From the NCBI GenBank assembly GCA_946811185.2, contig OX328100.1:20200999-20264998 (forward strand): a stretch of DNA of 64,000 bases. Reading direction: 5' to 3'. Below are positions 1-10,000 of this stretch, piece after piece. How positions within the stretch are numbered: position 1 is the stretch's first letter; each line of letters begins with the position of its first letter. Below the pieces are notes generated by a model that saw nothing but the letters and a program-made list of their open reading frames with translations, had not been told where the DNA came from and made no database searches. The position numbers and the translations under genes were made by a program. This stretch comes from Hippopus hippopus (Eukaryota > Mollusca > Bivalvia > Cardiida > Cardiidae).

Positions 1-154
1 GACGTCACTTCCCAGTGATGTCAGTTTTCATTGAATTGGGGCATTCAGAAGGGAAACTCAACTTTGTCAGCATACTCAATTTTTGAAACCAAAAACCAGG
101 CAAATTTCGCTTTACACAAGTTGGAATGGTAAAACTTTGCAGTATAACAAATTC
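1..154. other. No feature recognised
   Basis: AT-rich sequence with no exon-like frame or repeat end that I recognise. Confidence 0.4.
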
Positions 155-298
155 GTTGTACAGTCAGGTGGCAAGGGACTTGGAAACTTGTTCACGGCTG
201 TGGTGAATCATGTAGCCCAGAGCCGAAGGCGAGGTGGCGACATGATTCACCGCAGCTGTGAACAAGTTTCCAAGTCGCCTGCCACCTGACCGTACAAC
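155..298. repeat. 144-bp GC-rich hairpin element
   Basis: The two arms are near-perfect inverted repeats of about 65 bp, starting GTTGTACAGTCAGGTGGC and ending GCCACCTGACCGTACAAC, with a short loop near 225. A half copy of one arm lies at about 6228-6290. It looks like a hairpin MITE. The 68-codon frame across it is a by-product of the arms. Confidence 0.75.
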
Positions 299-321
299 TA
301 ATAAAGTACTGTTGACCCAGA

Positions 322-960
322 GTTACACACTAAACAAGCAGACCAAAGCAGGAAATTTAAATCTGTGGAAGTATAGCTGTTTCCACCTTTAAAGTTATTG
401 TGTCCTAATGAGCAATTTCTCCTTTTCCAACTGTGTCTGCTGAGCTTTTTTTCTATTTTTTTTCTGGAAAAAAATAACTTCCATACTGAGCTTCATCCCC
501 GTTTTCTGACAAAATGAGCACGGATAGGTGTCATTCTTATTTTTTCCTTTTGTTAAATATTATAAATACTGTAGGTGTGAAAATTTTGAGAAAAATCTGT
601 CCGTTAGAAAGTATAGATCTATTAAAGATTAACCCTTAATTCGGTAAAATCATCTCCCTTTTTAACTCAGTGTTCTGTGTATAACATGCATATTTGCACA
701 TTTACCATGCTCAAAACCAGGCTTTTACATATTTTTTGTGCAAAAGTAAATTAATTCTCATTAAAATGTTAAATCCAATATAAGCTGAATTTTGGAACTT
801 TATATACCCTTTTCAAAGTCAAATTTCTAAGAAACGAGCATGGTGACCTATATCTTTTTTTACTGTAATCACCTAGGGACATGATGAGTTTTGTATGTGC
901 AGTTTTAAAAAAATCTGTCCGTTAGAAAAATTTGTGATATATGTCATTAAACGGGAAATT
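322..960 (-). repeat. Interspersed repeat P, copy 1
   Basis: This stretch matches 12110-12840 in inverted orientation along its whole length. Shared blocks include AATTTAAATCTGTGGAAGTA, ATCCGTGC (as its complement) and CTGTCCGTTAGAAA. No coding potential. It includes two copies of a CTGTCCGTTAGAAA subrepeat, at about 597 and 914. Confidence 0.7.
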
Positions 961-1118
961 TGTGTATTGTGTTGGAAAAAGCAGACAGCAATACATTAGT
1001 TTGTATTTGCTGTAACAAATGACATAATTACTGTTATTTATTATGATAATCCTATTATATCTCAAAATCCTATCTCAAATATATGTAAGATAACAGAGTT
1101 TGTAATGGCTATTTTACT

Positions 1119-1240
1119 TAAGGAATGAAGAGATTTTTTTTTTGCTTTCATGGAGGTATGAAAAAAAAAAAAACCTAATCACACTGTGTTGTTTTTTTTC
1201 ATATTTCCATGAAAACAAAAAAAAATCTCTTCATTCCTTA
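1119..1240. repeat. 122-bp hairpin element
   Basis: AAGGAATGAAGAGATTTTTT at the left is mirrored by AATCTCTTCATTCCTTA at the right, and the arms continue inward through CTTTCATGGA and TTCCATGAAA. A related CTTTTCATGGAGCTATGAAA core is at about 6012. It is MITE-like and non-coding. Confidence 0.7.
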
Positions 1241-1449
1241 TAATTCAATATCACAGACAATAAATATACACTTAAATAATTCTAACAGCTCTTTTTTTGT
1301 AAATCCAACATTGCGTATTTATTTACTGTCCTTTTCATTGATATTTCATAGCGCGGTAAAACTGCTCCTTCATGATGTAAAAATGACGTAGTTCATGACG
1401 TCATTATAGTATTGAACATTTGCAGATTGAGTAGATTTATTTATGGTGA
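1241..1449. other. AT-rich stretch, nothing recognised
   Basis: No frame longer than 60 codons and no repeat end was recognised between the hairpin and the satellite element. Confidence 0.4.
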
Positions 1450-3261
1450 GCTTTTGTGATCGTGCTGTATCCGGCGTCCATCGTTCGTCGTGCGACAACT
1501 GTCATCAACTTTTACCTTGTGTACGCTCTAGAGGCCACATTTTCAGACCGATACTCATGAAACTTGGTCAGAACGTTTGTCTCGATGATATCTAGGATGA
1601 GTTTAAAAATGGGTCATGTTGGGTCAAAAACTAGGTCACTAGGTCAAATTTTAGAAAAACCTTGTGTACGCTCAAAAGGCTACATTTTCAGTCCAGTACT
1701 CATAAACTTGGTCAGAATGTTTGTCTTGATAATATCTCGGACAAGTTCGAAAATGGGTCATGTCGGGTCAAAATCTAGGTCACTAGGTCAAATCTTAGAA
1801 AAACCTTGTGTACGCTCTAGAGGCCACATTTTCAGTCCAAAACTCTTGAAAGTGGGTCAGAATGTTTGTCTTGATAATATCTCAGACAAGTTTGAAAATG
1901 GGTCATGTCAGGTCAAAAACTAGGTCACTAGGTCAAATCTTAGAAAAACCTTGTGTACGCTCTAGAGGCAACATTTTCAGTCAGATACTCATGAAACTTG
2001 GTCAGAATGTTTGTCTTGATGATATCTCAGACGAGTGCGAAAATTGGTCATGTTAGGTCAAAAACAAGGTCACTAGGTCAAATCTTAGATAAACCTTGTG
2101 CACGCTCTAGAGGCCACATTTTCAGTCCAAAACTCTTGAAAATCGGTCAGAATGTTTGTCTTGATGATAGCTCAGACGAGTTCGAAAATGGGTCATGTCA
2201 GGCAAAAAACTAGGCCACTAGGTCAAATCTTAGAAAAACCTTGTGTACGCTCTAGAGGCCACATTTTCAGCCCAAAACTCTTGAAAGTTTGTCAGAATGT
2301 TTGTCTTGATAGTATCTCAGATGATTTTGAAAATGGGTCATGTTGGATCAAAAACGAGGTCACTAGGTCAAATCTTAGAAAAACCTTGTGTACGCTCTAG
2401 AGGCCACATTTTCAGTCAGTTACTCATGAAACTTGGTCAGAATTTTTGTCTTGATGATATCTCAGACGAGTTTGAAAATGGATCATGCTGGGCCAAAAAC
2501 TAGGTCACTAGGTCAAATCTTAGAAAAATCTTGTGCACACTCTAGAGGCCACATTTTCAGTCCAATGCTCTTGAAAGTTGGTCAGAATGTTTGTCTTTAT
2601 GATATCTTGGACGAGTTTGAAAATGGGTCATGTCTGGTCAAAAAGTAGGTCACGAGGTCATATCTTAGAAAAACCTTGTGTACGCTCTAGAGGCCACATT
2701 TTCAGTCCAAACTCTTGAAATTTGGTCAGAATGTTTGTCTTGATGATATCTTGGACAAATTTGAAAATGGGTCATGTCGGGCAAAGAACTAGGTCACTAG
2801 GTCAAATCTTAAAAAAAGAAAAAACTTGTGTACACTCTAGAGGTCACAGTTTCAGTCCAAATTTTTTGAAAGTTGGTCAGAATGTTTGACTTGATGACAT
2901 CTTGGATGACTTCAAAAATCGGTCATGTCGGGTCAAAAACTAGGTCAGTAGGTCACATCTTAGAAAAAACCCGTGTATGCTCTATAGGCCACATTTTCTG
3001 TCCAATACTTATGAAAGGTGGTAAGGATCTTTGTATTGATAATATCTACAATGGGAAAATTGGGTTAGTTGGCTAAAAAAGAGGTCACTGTGAGTAATTC
3101 TAGAAAAAGCTTGTGTACATGCTAGAGGCCATATTTTCAGTCCAATAATTGTGAAAGCTTAGTAGATTGTTTGTCATGATATCTCAAAAGAGATTGAAAA
3201 TGGGTCATGTTTGGTCAAAAGACTCAGGTGAGCGACTTTAGGGCCATCATGGCCCTCTTGT
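1450..3261 (-). mobile_element. Satellite-bearing element with 145-bp tandem core (Helentron/pearl-like)
   Basis: A tandem array of about 11 units of 145 bp runs from about 1515 to 3220, each starting CCTTGTGTACGCTCTAGAGG and holding several GGTCA steps. The right end is AGGGCCATCATGGCCCTCTTGTT, a GC palindrome followed by the complement of AACAAGAG. The same end type occurs at six other places here. In bivalves such satellite-cored elements have been related to non-autonomous Helitron-type elements (pearl). That classification here is inference. Confidence 0.6.
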
Positions 3262-3593
3262 TAGAAGTTTATGGTGGCATATTTCAGCCATGAGATACGA
3301 GATAGCTATCATGAAAAGTTTAGAAAACTATCGCGATAAATCAAAGTTTCCTGAAAATCTTATCAAGATAGTGAAAAATTTCCTGAAAAAAAATATCACG
3401 ATAAACTTTATTACCTAACGCAAAATTTCTCAATCGTGCACGAAGCTGACATGCGAGATAAAATTATCATGCTAGTTCCATCCACCTCTCGATATCTATA
3501 AATAGAAAATTCACCATTTGGATTAACTCAGTACTTTTTGACTTCCCAAAATTGCAGTAAGTAAAAATTCGAATTATTAGCAATTGTAGCTTA

Positions 3594-4730
3594 CACTACG
3601 GTCACAATGTGAAACTGCCGCCTGCCGATTTTTAGACATTGGTGGATTCTTAAAGTTACATGGCGCCGGCCGATTTTTTACAAATCCGTGCGAGTGGTCA
3701 TTAATAACTGCCAGTAAAAGGCCGCCTGACGGGTTCCGGGCGGCGCCAGGCAGTTTCTTAAGTTCGAGGGGTATGGAACGTCATCAGGGTGTCGGCCGGT
3801 GGCAGTTAGGGGACAGGCCGTCAGCCGTCAGATTTTACCTGCCCCCACCTGGCGGACACCGGCCATTTACACCTGACACCGACCGGCGATCGGGCGTTCG
3901 AACTGCCACCGGTCGGCGCCCGCCCGATAATCTGACAGCGGCAGGCTGGTTTACGGGGGATATATAAACCTAGATTGCTCTCGTATCACTACAAAGTGTT
4001 CATTATTACTATCAACCACAAGATAAATAGATCTAATTTTTGAGAAATTTTTCCTTCCACAAGTTGCCCGCTAAAGGCAGCGGCAAGGGGAAGGACAAGG
4101 CGCCAGCACCGAAGCGCAAGAGACCAGAGCCCAAGCCCCATCAATACGCAGGTCTCTGAGTCGTTCTGGTGCTATTAGAATCACCATGACGACTATTTTG
4201 TATGATGGATGGCCTCGGATTTATTTTCAGGGGCCCGGGAGTCTGCACTCGGCAGATCGCCGTCTTGCCACCTACCAACACTGACAGTCGCCTCCAAGCT
4301 GCTTTTCAATCTCCGCCCTGCCGCCGGCAGATATTTTGAAATCGTACGGTGGCATGTCAGTAGCATAACGGCAGCAGGCCGCATGCTGGAGAGTGGCAGT
4401 TAGTTCCTACCAAATGCCGGCCAAAGTTTGAAGGCCCTCGAACCCCACGACGGAGTAAAAATTGCGCTGCAGCCCGTCTGCCGCTTGATAGCGCGAGTAC
4501 GAAATGCGCCCGGTCGGCGCCCTGACGACAGGCACAATTGGAAAAAATCGGCCGGTGGCAGACAGAATTTTAACTTTTTCTTAAAACTTCAGAGGCGCCC
4601 TAGTGGGGTCTAAAATGCCACCTGCCGCCTGCCGATTGTGCCTGCCACCGAGCTGCCACCGGCCAAATTTGAGTGAAAACTGGCAGTTACCATGCCTGCA
4701 GGTGGCATTTACTGTTTTGTGACCGTACTA
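3594..4730. mobile_element. GC-rich CACTA- or Harbinger-like element inside Mutator-like element 1
   Basis: The insertion begins CACTACGGTCACAA and ends TTGTGACCGTACTA, and both sides carry TTA (3591-3593, 4731-4733). The related element at 5280-5943 has a single TTA here, so it is a natural empty site. The interior is much richer in G+C than its surroundings and holds many subterminal copies of GCCGGTGGCAG or its complement. Such subterminal repeats are typical transposase-binding sites of CACTA elements. A TTA duplication also fits Harbinger. No transposase frame was found. Confidence 0.7.
3957..4159 (+). pseudogene. TATA box, leader and 31-codon histone-tail-like basic frame
   Basis: Inside the GC-rich element a TATATAAA box (about 3960) is followed by an AT-rich leader of about 100 bp. 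A frame then opens at about 4064 with no ATG (TTG stands where one would be expected) and reads PAKGSGKGKDKAPAPKRKRP, then PHQYAGL and a stop at 4157. The Lys/Pro/Ala/Arg composition resembles the N-terminal tail of a histone such as H2B, or a nuclear-localisation segment. This could be a captured promoter plus 5' end of a gene. The histone link is inference and weak. Confidence 0.3.
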
Positions 4731-5080
4731 TTAATTGGTAAATTTTGACAAGACTCGAAATGAACAGAAGTCTGTAAAATCACAAAGACGACTCGAAATG
4801 CCTCCTACAAACAACTTTAAAACCATTCAGGGGAAAGGAAATTCGTAAGGTTGTAGACGAAGAAGTTCCGAAACCGTATCTAATTATAGATACCGTGAAT
4901 GTCAGTTGTGGGCAAGAAAGCAAAAAAAATCATGATAACAGAATTATCGTGATACTTTTATCATGAAAAATTATCTAGATAATATTTCCAGGAAACTTTG
5001 TTTTATCACGATAGTTCTCTTAAATTGTTGCAATAGCTATCTCGTATCTCGCGGCAGAAATATGCCACCAAGGAAGTTCA

Positions 5081-5269
5081 ATACGCTAGAATTAAGTTGA
5101 AAATAATATTGTTTAAACCCAGCAGAGAAACAATGAGTTTTCAGCTCTCTCTTTGAATTTACTGTTGGATTTTTTTTTTTTTTTTTTCAGTAGATCTATT
5201 CAGAAAAAATAAATTCAGCTAGCAATTTGAACTTCGGACTCGATATAAAATCAGAACGAAAAGACATTA
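5081..5269. other. Spacer between the Mutator-like elements
   Basis: Contains a T16 tract near 5170 and no other feature that I recognise. Confidence 0.4.
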
Positions 5270-5279
5270 TAAAATCTTG

Positions 5280-5943
5280 TGGTGGCATACTTCTGCCACG
5301 AGATACAAGATAGCTATCATGATAATTTAAGAAAACTATCACGATAACTTAAAGTTTCCTGAAAATTTTATCGAGATAGTGAAAAGTTTCCTGAAAAAAA
5401 TATCACGATAAACTTAATATTTTAACTCAAAATTTCTCAATGGTGCACAAAGCTGCCATTCAAGATAAAATTATCGTGATAGTTCTATCTGTTTCTCGAT
5501 ATCTGTAAATAAAGAATTCACCATTTGGATGAGCTCGGTAGTTTTTGACTTCAGAAGATTGCAGTAAGTAGAAATTCGAATTATTACCAGTTGTAGCTTA
5601 ATTGGTAAATTTTGACAAGACCCGAAATGAACAGAAGTCTGTAAAATCACAAAGACGACTTGAAATGCCTCCTACGAACAACTTTAAAACCATTCAGGGA
5701 AAAGGCAAATTGATAAGGTTGAAGATGTTCCGAAACCGTATCTAATTATAGATACCGTGAATGTCAGTTGTGGGCAAGAAAGCAAAAAAAATCATGATAA
5801 CAGTTAGAATTATAGCGATATTTTTATCATGAAAATTTTTATTATCTGGATAATATTTTTCCAGGAAACTTTGTTTTATCATGATAGTTCTCTTAAATTA
5901 TCGCAATAGCTATCTCGTATCTCGCAGCAGAAATATGCCACCA
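5280..5943. mobile_element. Mutator-like element 2, uninterrupted
   Basis: This 664-bp element has ends TGGTGGCATACTTCTGCC and AGAAATATGCCACCA and is flanked by TAAAATCTTG (5270-5279) and TAAAATCTCG (5944-5953), a 10-bp target duplication with one mismatch. Long inverted ends and a 9-10 bp duplication are the Mutator pattern. It encodes nothing. Confidence 0.75.
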
Positions 5944-5953
5944 TAAAATCTCG

Positions 5954-6600
5954 TATACAGGTTTGTTTACATTAGTTTGACTGCAAAAGTAGTTCCGGCA
6001 TTGCTGATTTCTTTTCATGGAGCTATGAAAAAAAATTTTCAGCCAATCAGAACTGGCCAATGTTCATGAAAAAAACTAATATTGAATTATACTGGGATAA
6101 ACATCGGGTTATGTGATGTAAAACGTAACCAAACAACAATTTTTTTTGACTTGTGCAAATTGAGAGCATTTTAAAATTTTGCAGTTTACACTACTTTTTT
6201 CAACCCTTTGATTTACATTATTAGTTGTATGGTCAGGTGGCTGGGCACTTGGAGACATCTTTATGGCTGTGGTAAACCACGTCGAATTTATCATTCTGCA
6301 AAATTGTACCGTTTCAACATGTATTCAGTGAAATTTGCCTTCATGGCCTCATGAGGTTATAAAACTGAATTTCCCGTCTGAGTGCCACATCCTTGACTCT
6401 TTACTGCATAAAGACAGTTTTGATTCATCCAGATCGAGAGCATTTACAATATGACTTATTAATTGTGGCTCATATGTTAAAATCTGTCTGTGACTGGGAG
6501 GAAAATACTATAGGAAAAGGAGAAAAAAGCTGGTATAATATCAAATATCAACTTTCTCCCCCAAAACAAATTTTTGGTCAAAATCAAGTTTTTTTTTACT
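5954..6600. other. Degenerate repeat fragments
   Basis: Holds a CTTTTCATGGAGCTATGAAA hairpin core (about 6012), half an arm of the 144-bp hairpin (about 6228-6290) and a decayed piece of the TTAA MITE (about 6440-6560). No exon of the cadherin gene was recognised. Confidence 0.45.
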
Positions 6601-6601
6601 T

Positions 6602-6826
6602 GAACTCAATACCAGCTGACAATTTTTGTAGTTGTCCAAATTGAAAGAATTTGCAGACGACAATTCAAAAGTTGCTTGAATTATAAAATTTGTCTTCGAA
6701 ACAATAGAAAACATTGTGGGAAAAGGAGGAAATGCTGGCTACCAGCATTTTCTCCTTTTTCCATTGTATTTACAAAAGCTCTTTGCTCTAGGGTCATTAA
6801 ACTCAGGAATGTGTGGTTAAGAATTG
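6602..6826 (-). repeat. TTAA MITE (R), degenerate
   Basis: The internal blocks TTGTCCAAATTGAAAG, GAAAACATTGTGGGAAAAGG and the central palindrome are clear; both TTAA ends are eroded. It lies directly upstream of exon A. Confidence 0.7.
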
Positions 6827-6873
6827 GGGGTTGACATAAGTTGTGTACAGTTTTGATTCTGTTTTGTTTTCAG

Positions 6874-7029
6874 TGACCATTACTGTTAACACAGATTATG
6901 TGGCAGACATGGATGTGATTTTCACGTTTTACTACACAGATGCGGAAAATGAATCACTACTTTACAATTACACAGACATTTCAACAATAAATATTTTATT
7001 TAGTTTTGATACTATGGGCAATTTTAGTG
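6874..7029 (+). CDS. Cadherin gene exon A (first one found)
   Basis: The acceptor TTTTGTTTTCAG precedes 6874 and the donor GTGAGT follows 7029. Phase is 1 to 1, with 52 codons. The product starts VTITVNTDYVADMDV and contains FYYTDAENE, typical of the first half of a cadherin repeat. The phase 1 start shows that at least one more exon lies upstream. None was recognised in 1-6873. Confidence 0.8.
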
Positions 7030-10000
7030 GTGAGTTCATTTATTTGTATGGTGTTTAACTCTTTACAATACAATGAAATTTTAGAGTTGTCCAAATTGAA
7101 AGCATTTGCAGACGACAAATTAAATGTGGATCAAATTATTTGATTTGTTTCTGAATGGCAAGAAAACATTGTGGGAAAAGGAGAAAGAGCTAGTTACCAG
7201 CATTTTCGCCTTTTTACTCGGTGTTTTCAAAAGTCCAAAATTCCAAGTATGGTTAAAAGTCGGGATTGTGTGGTTATGGATTTACACCATTTCCAACATT
7301 ATTTTAGTTGTCTGTTGCTGCATGCCAGTGCACCTGTCCTTGCTCTCCAGGAGTTTCTTTAACAGAATTTTTGTTACATATCTGCCTTCTTCACAACAAT
7401 ACTTGTGCCTCAGCCCTTTACCAAAGTGACAATCCTGAGTTTTAAAGACTTCAGAATTTAGAAACCTTTCGAAAATTGACCAGCCTGTATAGCTCAGTTG
7501 GTAGAGCATAGGACTCATGAACTTGATGTTTTTGGTCACTTGAGGGTGTGGGTTTGATTCCTACAGCAGGCCATCTAAAATTCTAATAGCCTTTCGGATC
7601 AGACATTACGCAGAGGTCCTGTGTGATGGTGCTATACACAGAGCATGTTAAAGAACCAGGCATAACTTAGGATGGGTTTTGTCCTGTATCTGCACTATTC
7701 CCTGTAACAATACTATCAGCCGTCAGGGGGCATCACCCATATGGGCAATCAGTGGCAACAATAAATAACCGCAAATTTAACCAATCAACCTTTTTAATCA
7801 TTGTAGGAAAAGCTGAGAATTCTGGGTTAGGCATTTTCTCCTTTTTCTACGATGTTTTCTACCCTGTCAAAGACAAATTCCACCATTTGAGTTACATTAG
7901 ATTGTCGTCTGCAAATGCTCCCATTTTGGACAAGTCTATCATTTTGTTGTTGGGTAAAGAGTTAAGACCCTAGGATCACCTAAATCTTTACTTAACAACA
8001 AATTTTAGACTTGTCAAGATTAAAGTTGTATGGATACTACAAATTACATGTGGATCAAATAATGGGGTTTGCCTTTGAAGAGGTAGAAAACATTATGAGA
8101 AAAGGGAGAAAATGCTAGTTACCAGCACTTTCTCCCTGTCCAACATTGTTGCAAAAACCATTTCCAAGGGAATAATTTAAACCTTAACCAAACAATCCTG
8201 TGTTTTTTAATGACCCTGGAAAACATGGTGGGAAAACATTTCTTTTTTTGAAAACATGGTTGGAAAAGAAGAAAATGCTGGTAACCAGCATTTTCTTCTT
8301 TTCCCAGAATGTTTTCTACCCTTTTAAGGACAGAAATTATCAGTTGAGCCATACTTCATAAATTTTGCCGTCTGCAAATTCTTTTAAATGGGACAAGTCT
8401 AAAATTTCGTTGTTTGATAAAGAGGATAATGAACTGGTTGTGTGTGATATTGAAAATTTGTCACTAGAATGGGGTGTGACGTGGTTGAAAAAACAAGTCA
8501 GTTGGTTATCCTATTATATTCCTAATTCACCCTTTTTTTATCATAATAATTATCAAGAGTACAATATGAGCAGTATAGGAAAAAAAAAGTAGTTCCGGCA
8601 AACATTCTAAAACTATATCGTCACTACTGATGATATTATATATATCAGCACTAGTGGTGTTATTCACTGTGAAACCCCAGTAATTCACTGCTAAGAATAT
8701 AATAAAAATAGTTAAACACTAGATTGTTTGTTAAAGGTTTACCAAGGTGTGAAATTCAGGCTGTAGTATACATAAAACATGCTCTGACAAAAGGGGGGTA
8801 AATGCATCTCTGTAAGGCATTTTACCAAGCAAGGCATAACACCATTATTAGCACAAGTGATAGAGCATGAGAAATGGTGAATGTCAAATCTCGGGCCACT
8901 TTCGATCCCCACCGCTAGTTATCTAAAATTACTGAAAAGGTCTTTCAGATGAGATGTTAAACCTAAGTCACGTGTTTGTCATTAAATGAGCCTGTTAAAG
9001 AACTAGTTGGAACTTAGGATAGGTTTTGACTTTTATAGTATATCTGGAAATTTTCCGCCTCAAATACATGTGTTGCAAGCGGATAAAGTAACACACATGA
9101 CAGAAAAATAATCCATATCCACACACCGTCAAATATGGTTCCAAATATGGTATGATGACGTAACTCAAGCACGGACTAAGCATGCATTGATTTGCAATTT
9201 TGTTAGTCAAAATGTTACACTATAATAGTCATCCACCATTCATAAAAACAGAGTTGCTATCCTCCTCACCATTATTGTCTCATTTTATTTACTATTTTTG
9301 AAGAAAATGTCAATAATAGCAAATTTCTGTCCTCGACAGATGTATATATATTATAGAAAGAACACTATGTTGTAGTAATTTTCCTTGTGCTTGTATTTGC
9401 TTCTCAATGCGTAAGGAAATTTTGTCATTTCACTCAACGTTGGGTCTTGAGCAATAACAAATATCCTAATGCTGCTTTAAATACTAGCACCAGGAAAGTT
9501 ACTACAATATAATCTTCAGTATGTATCTTGCACTGTCCCTAATAACATAACTCATAGCTGTCTGGGTGTATCCACCATATGGGCAACTAACGGCAAGGAT
9601 AAAATAAAAATCAACCAGCCAATGCCAAAAGCTCTCATTCCCCTTATGATGGTCATTGCTTCCTTTCTCACCATTGAGAATTGTTCAAATAATGCTTTGG
9701 TGGGAAAGCAACCAGTGGCTTGAGAAGAATATTCTGCAAAGTACTGAGCCATGTTCTGGCAAAAATGTGTTTGATGCATCTCTGTAATGCATTTTGCCAA
9801 ACAAGGCATAACACCATTATGGATCCATAAAACCCATTTTGTCTAACAATCAATTGAATAATGAGGTAGACTGCTCGTATGAGTTGCAGAAAATTTACCT
9901 ATAGGAAAGTATGTGTACTTGCTGCTGGGATATAACAGAAATAACTTTGATTAGTGTGTTAAACACAATACAAAGAAACATTTCTTATGGTTTCAAAAGC

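Larger units (their letters stand above)
3272..5070. mobile_element. Mutator-like element 1, interrupted
   Basis: It starts TGGTGGCATATTTC and ends GAAATATGCCACCA, and the inverted repeats extend inward through GAGATACGAGATAGCTAT. The flanks 3262-3271 and 5071-5080 agree at 7 of 10 positions, a possible aged 10-bp target duplication. No transposase is present. A 1137-bp insertion at 3594-4730 splits it. Element 2 (5280-5943) gives the uninterrupted version. Confidence 0.7.

Noticed and set aside
1564..2648. Overlapping frames of 64-119 codons with MFVLIISQTSSKMGHV-type repeats
   Set aside because: They are translations of the 145-bp satellite in several frames.
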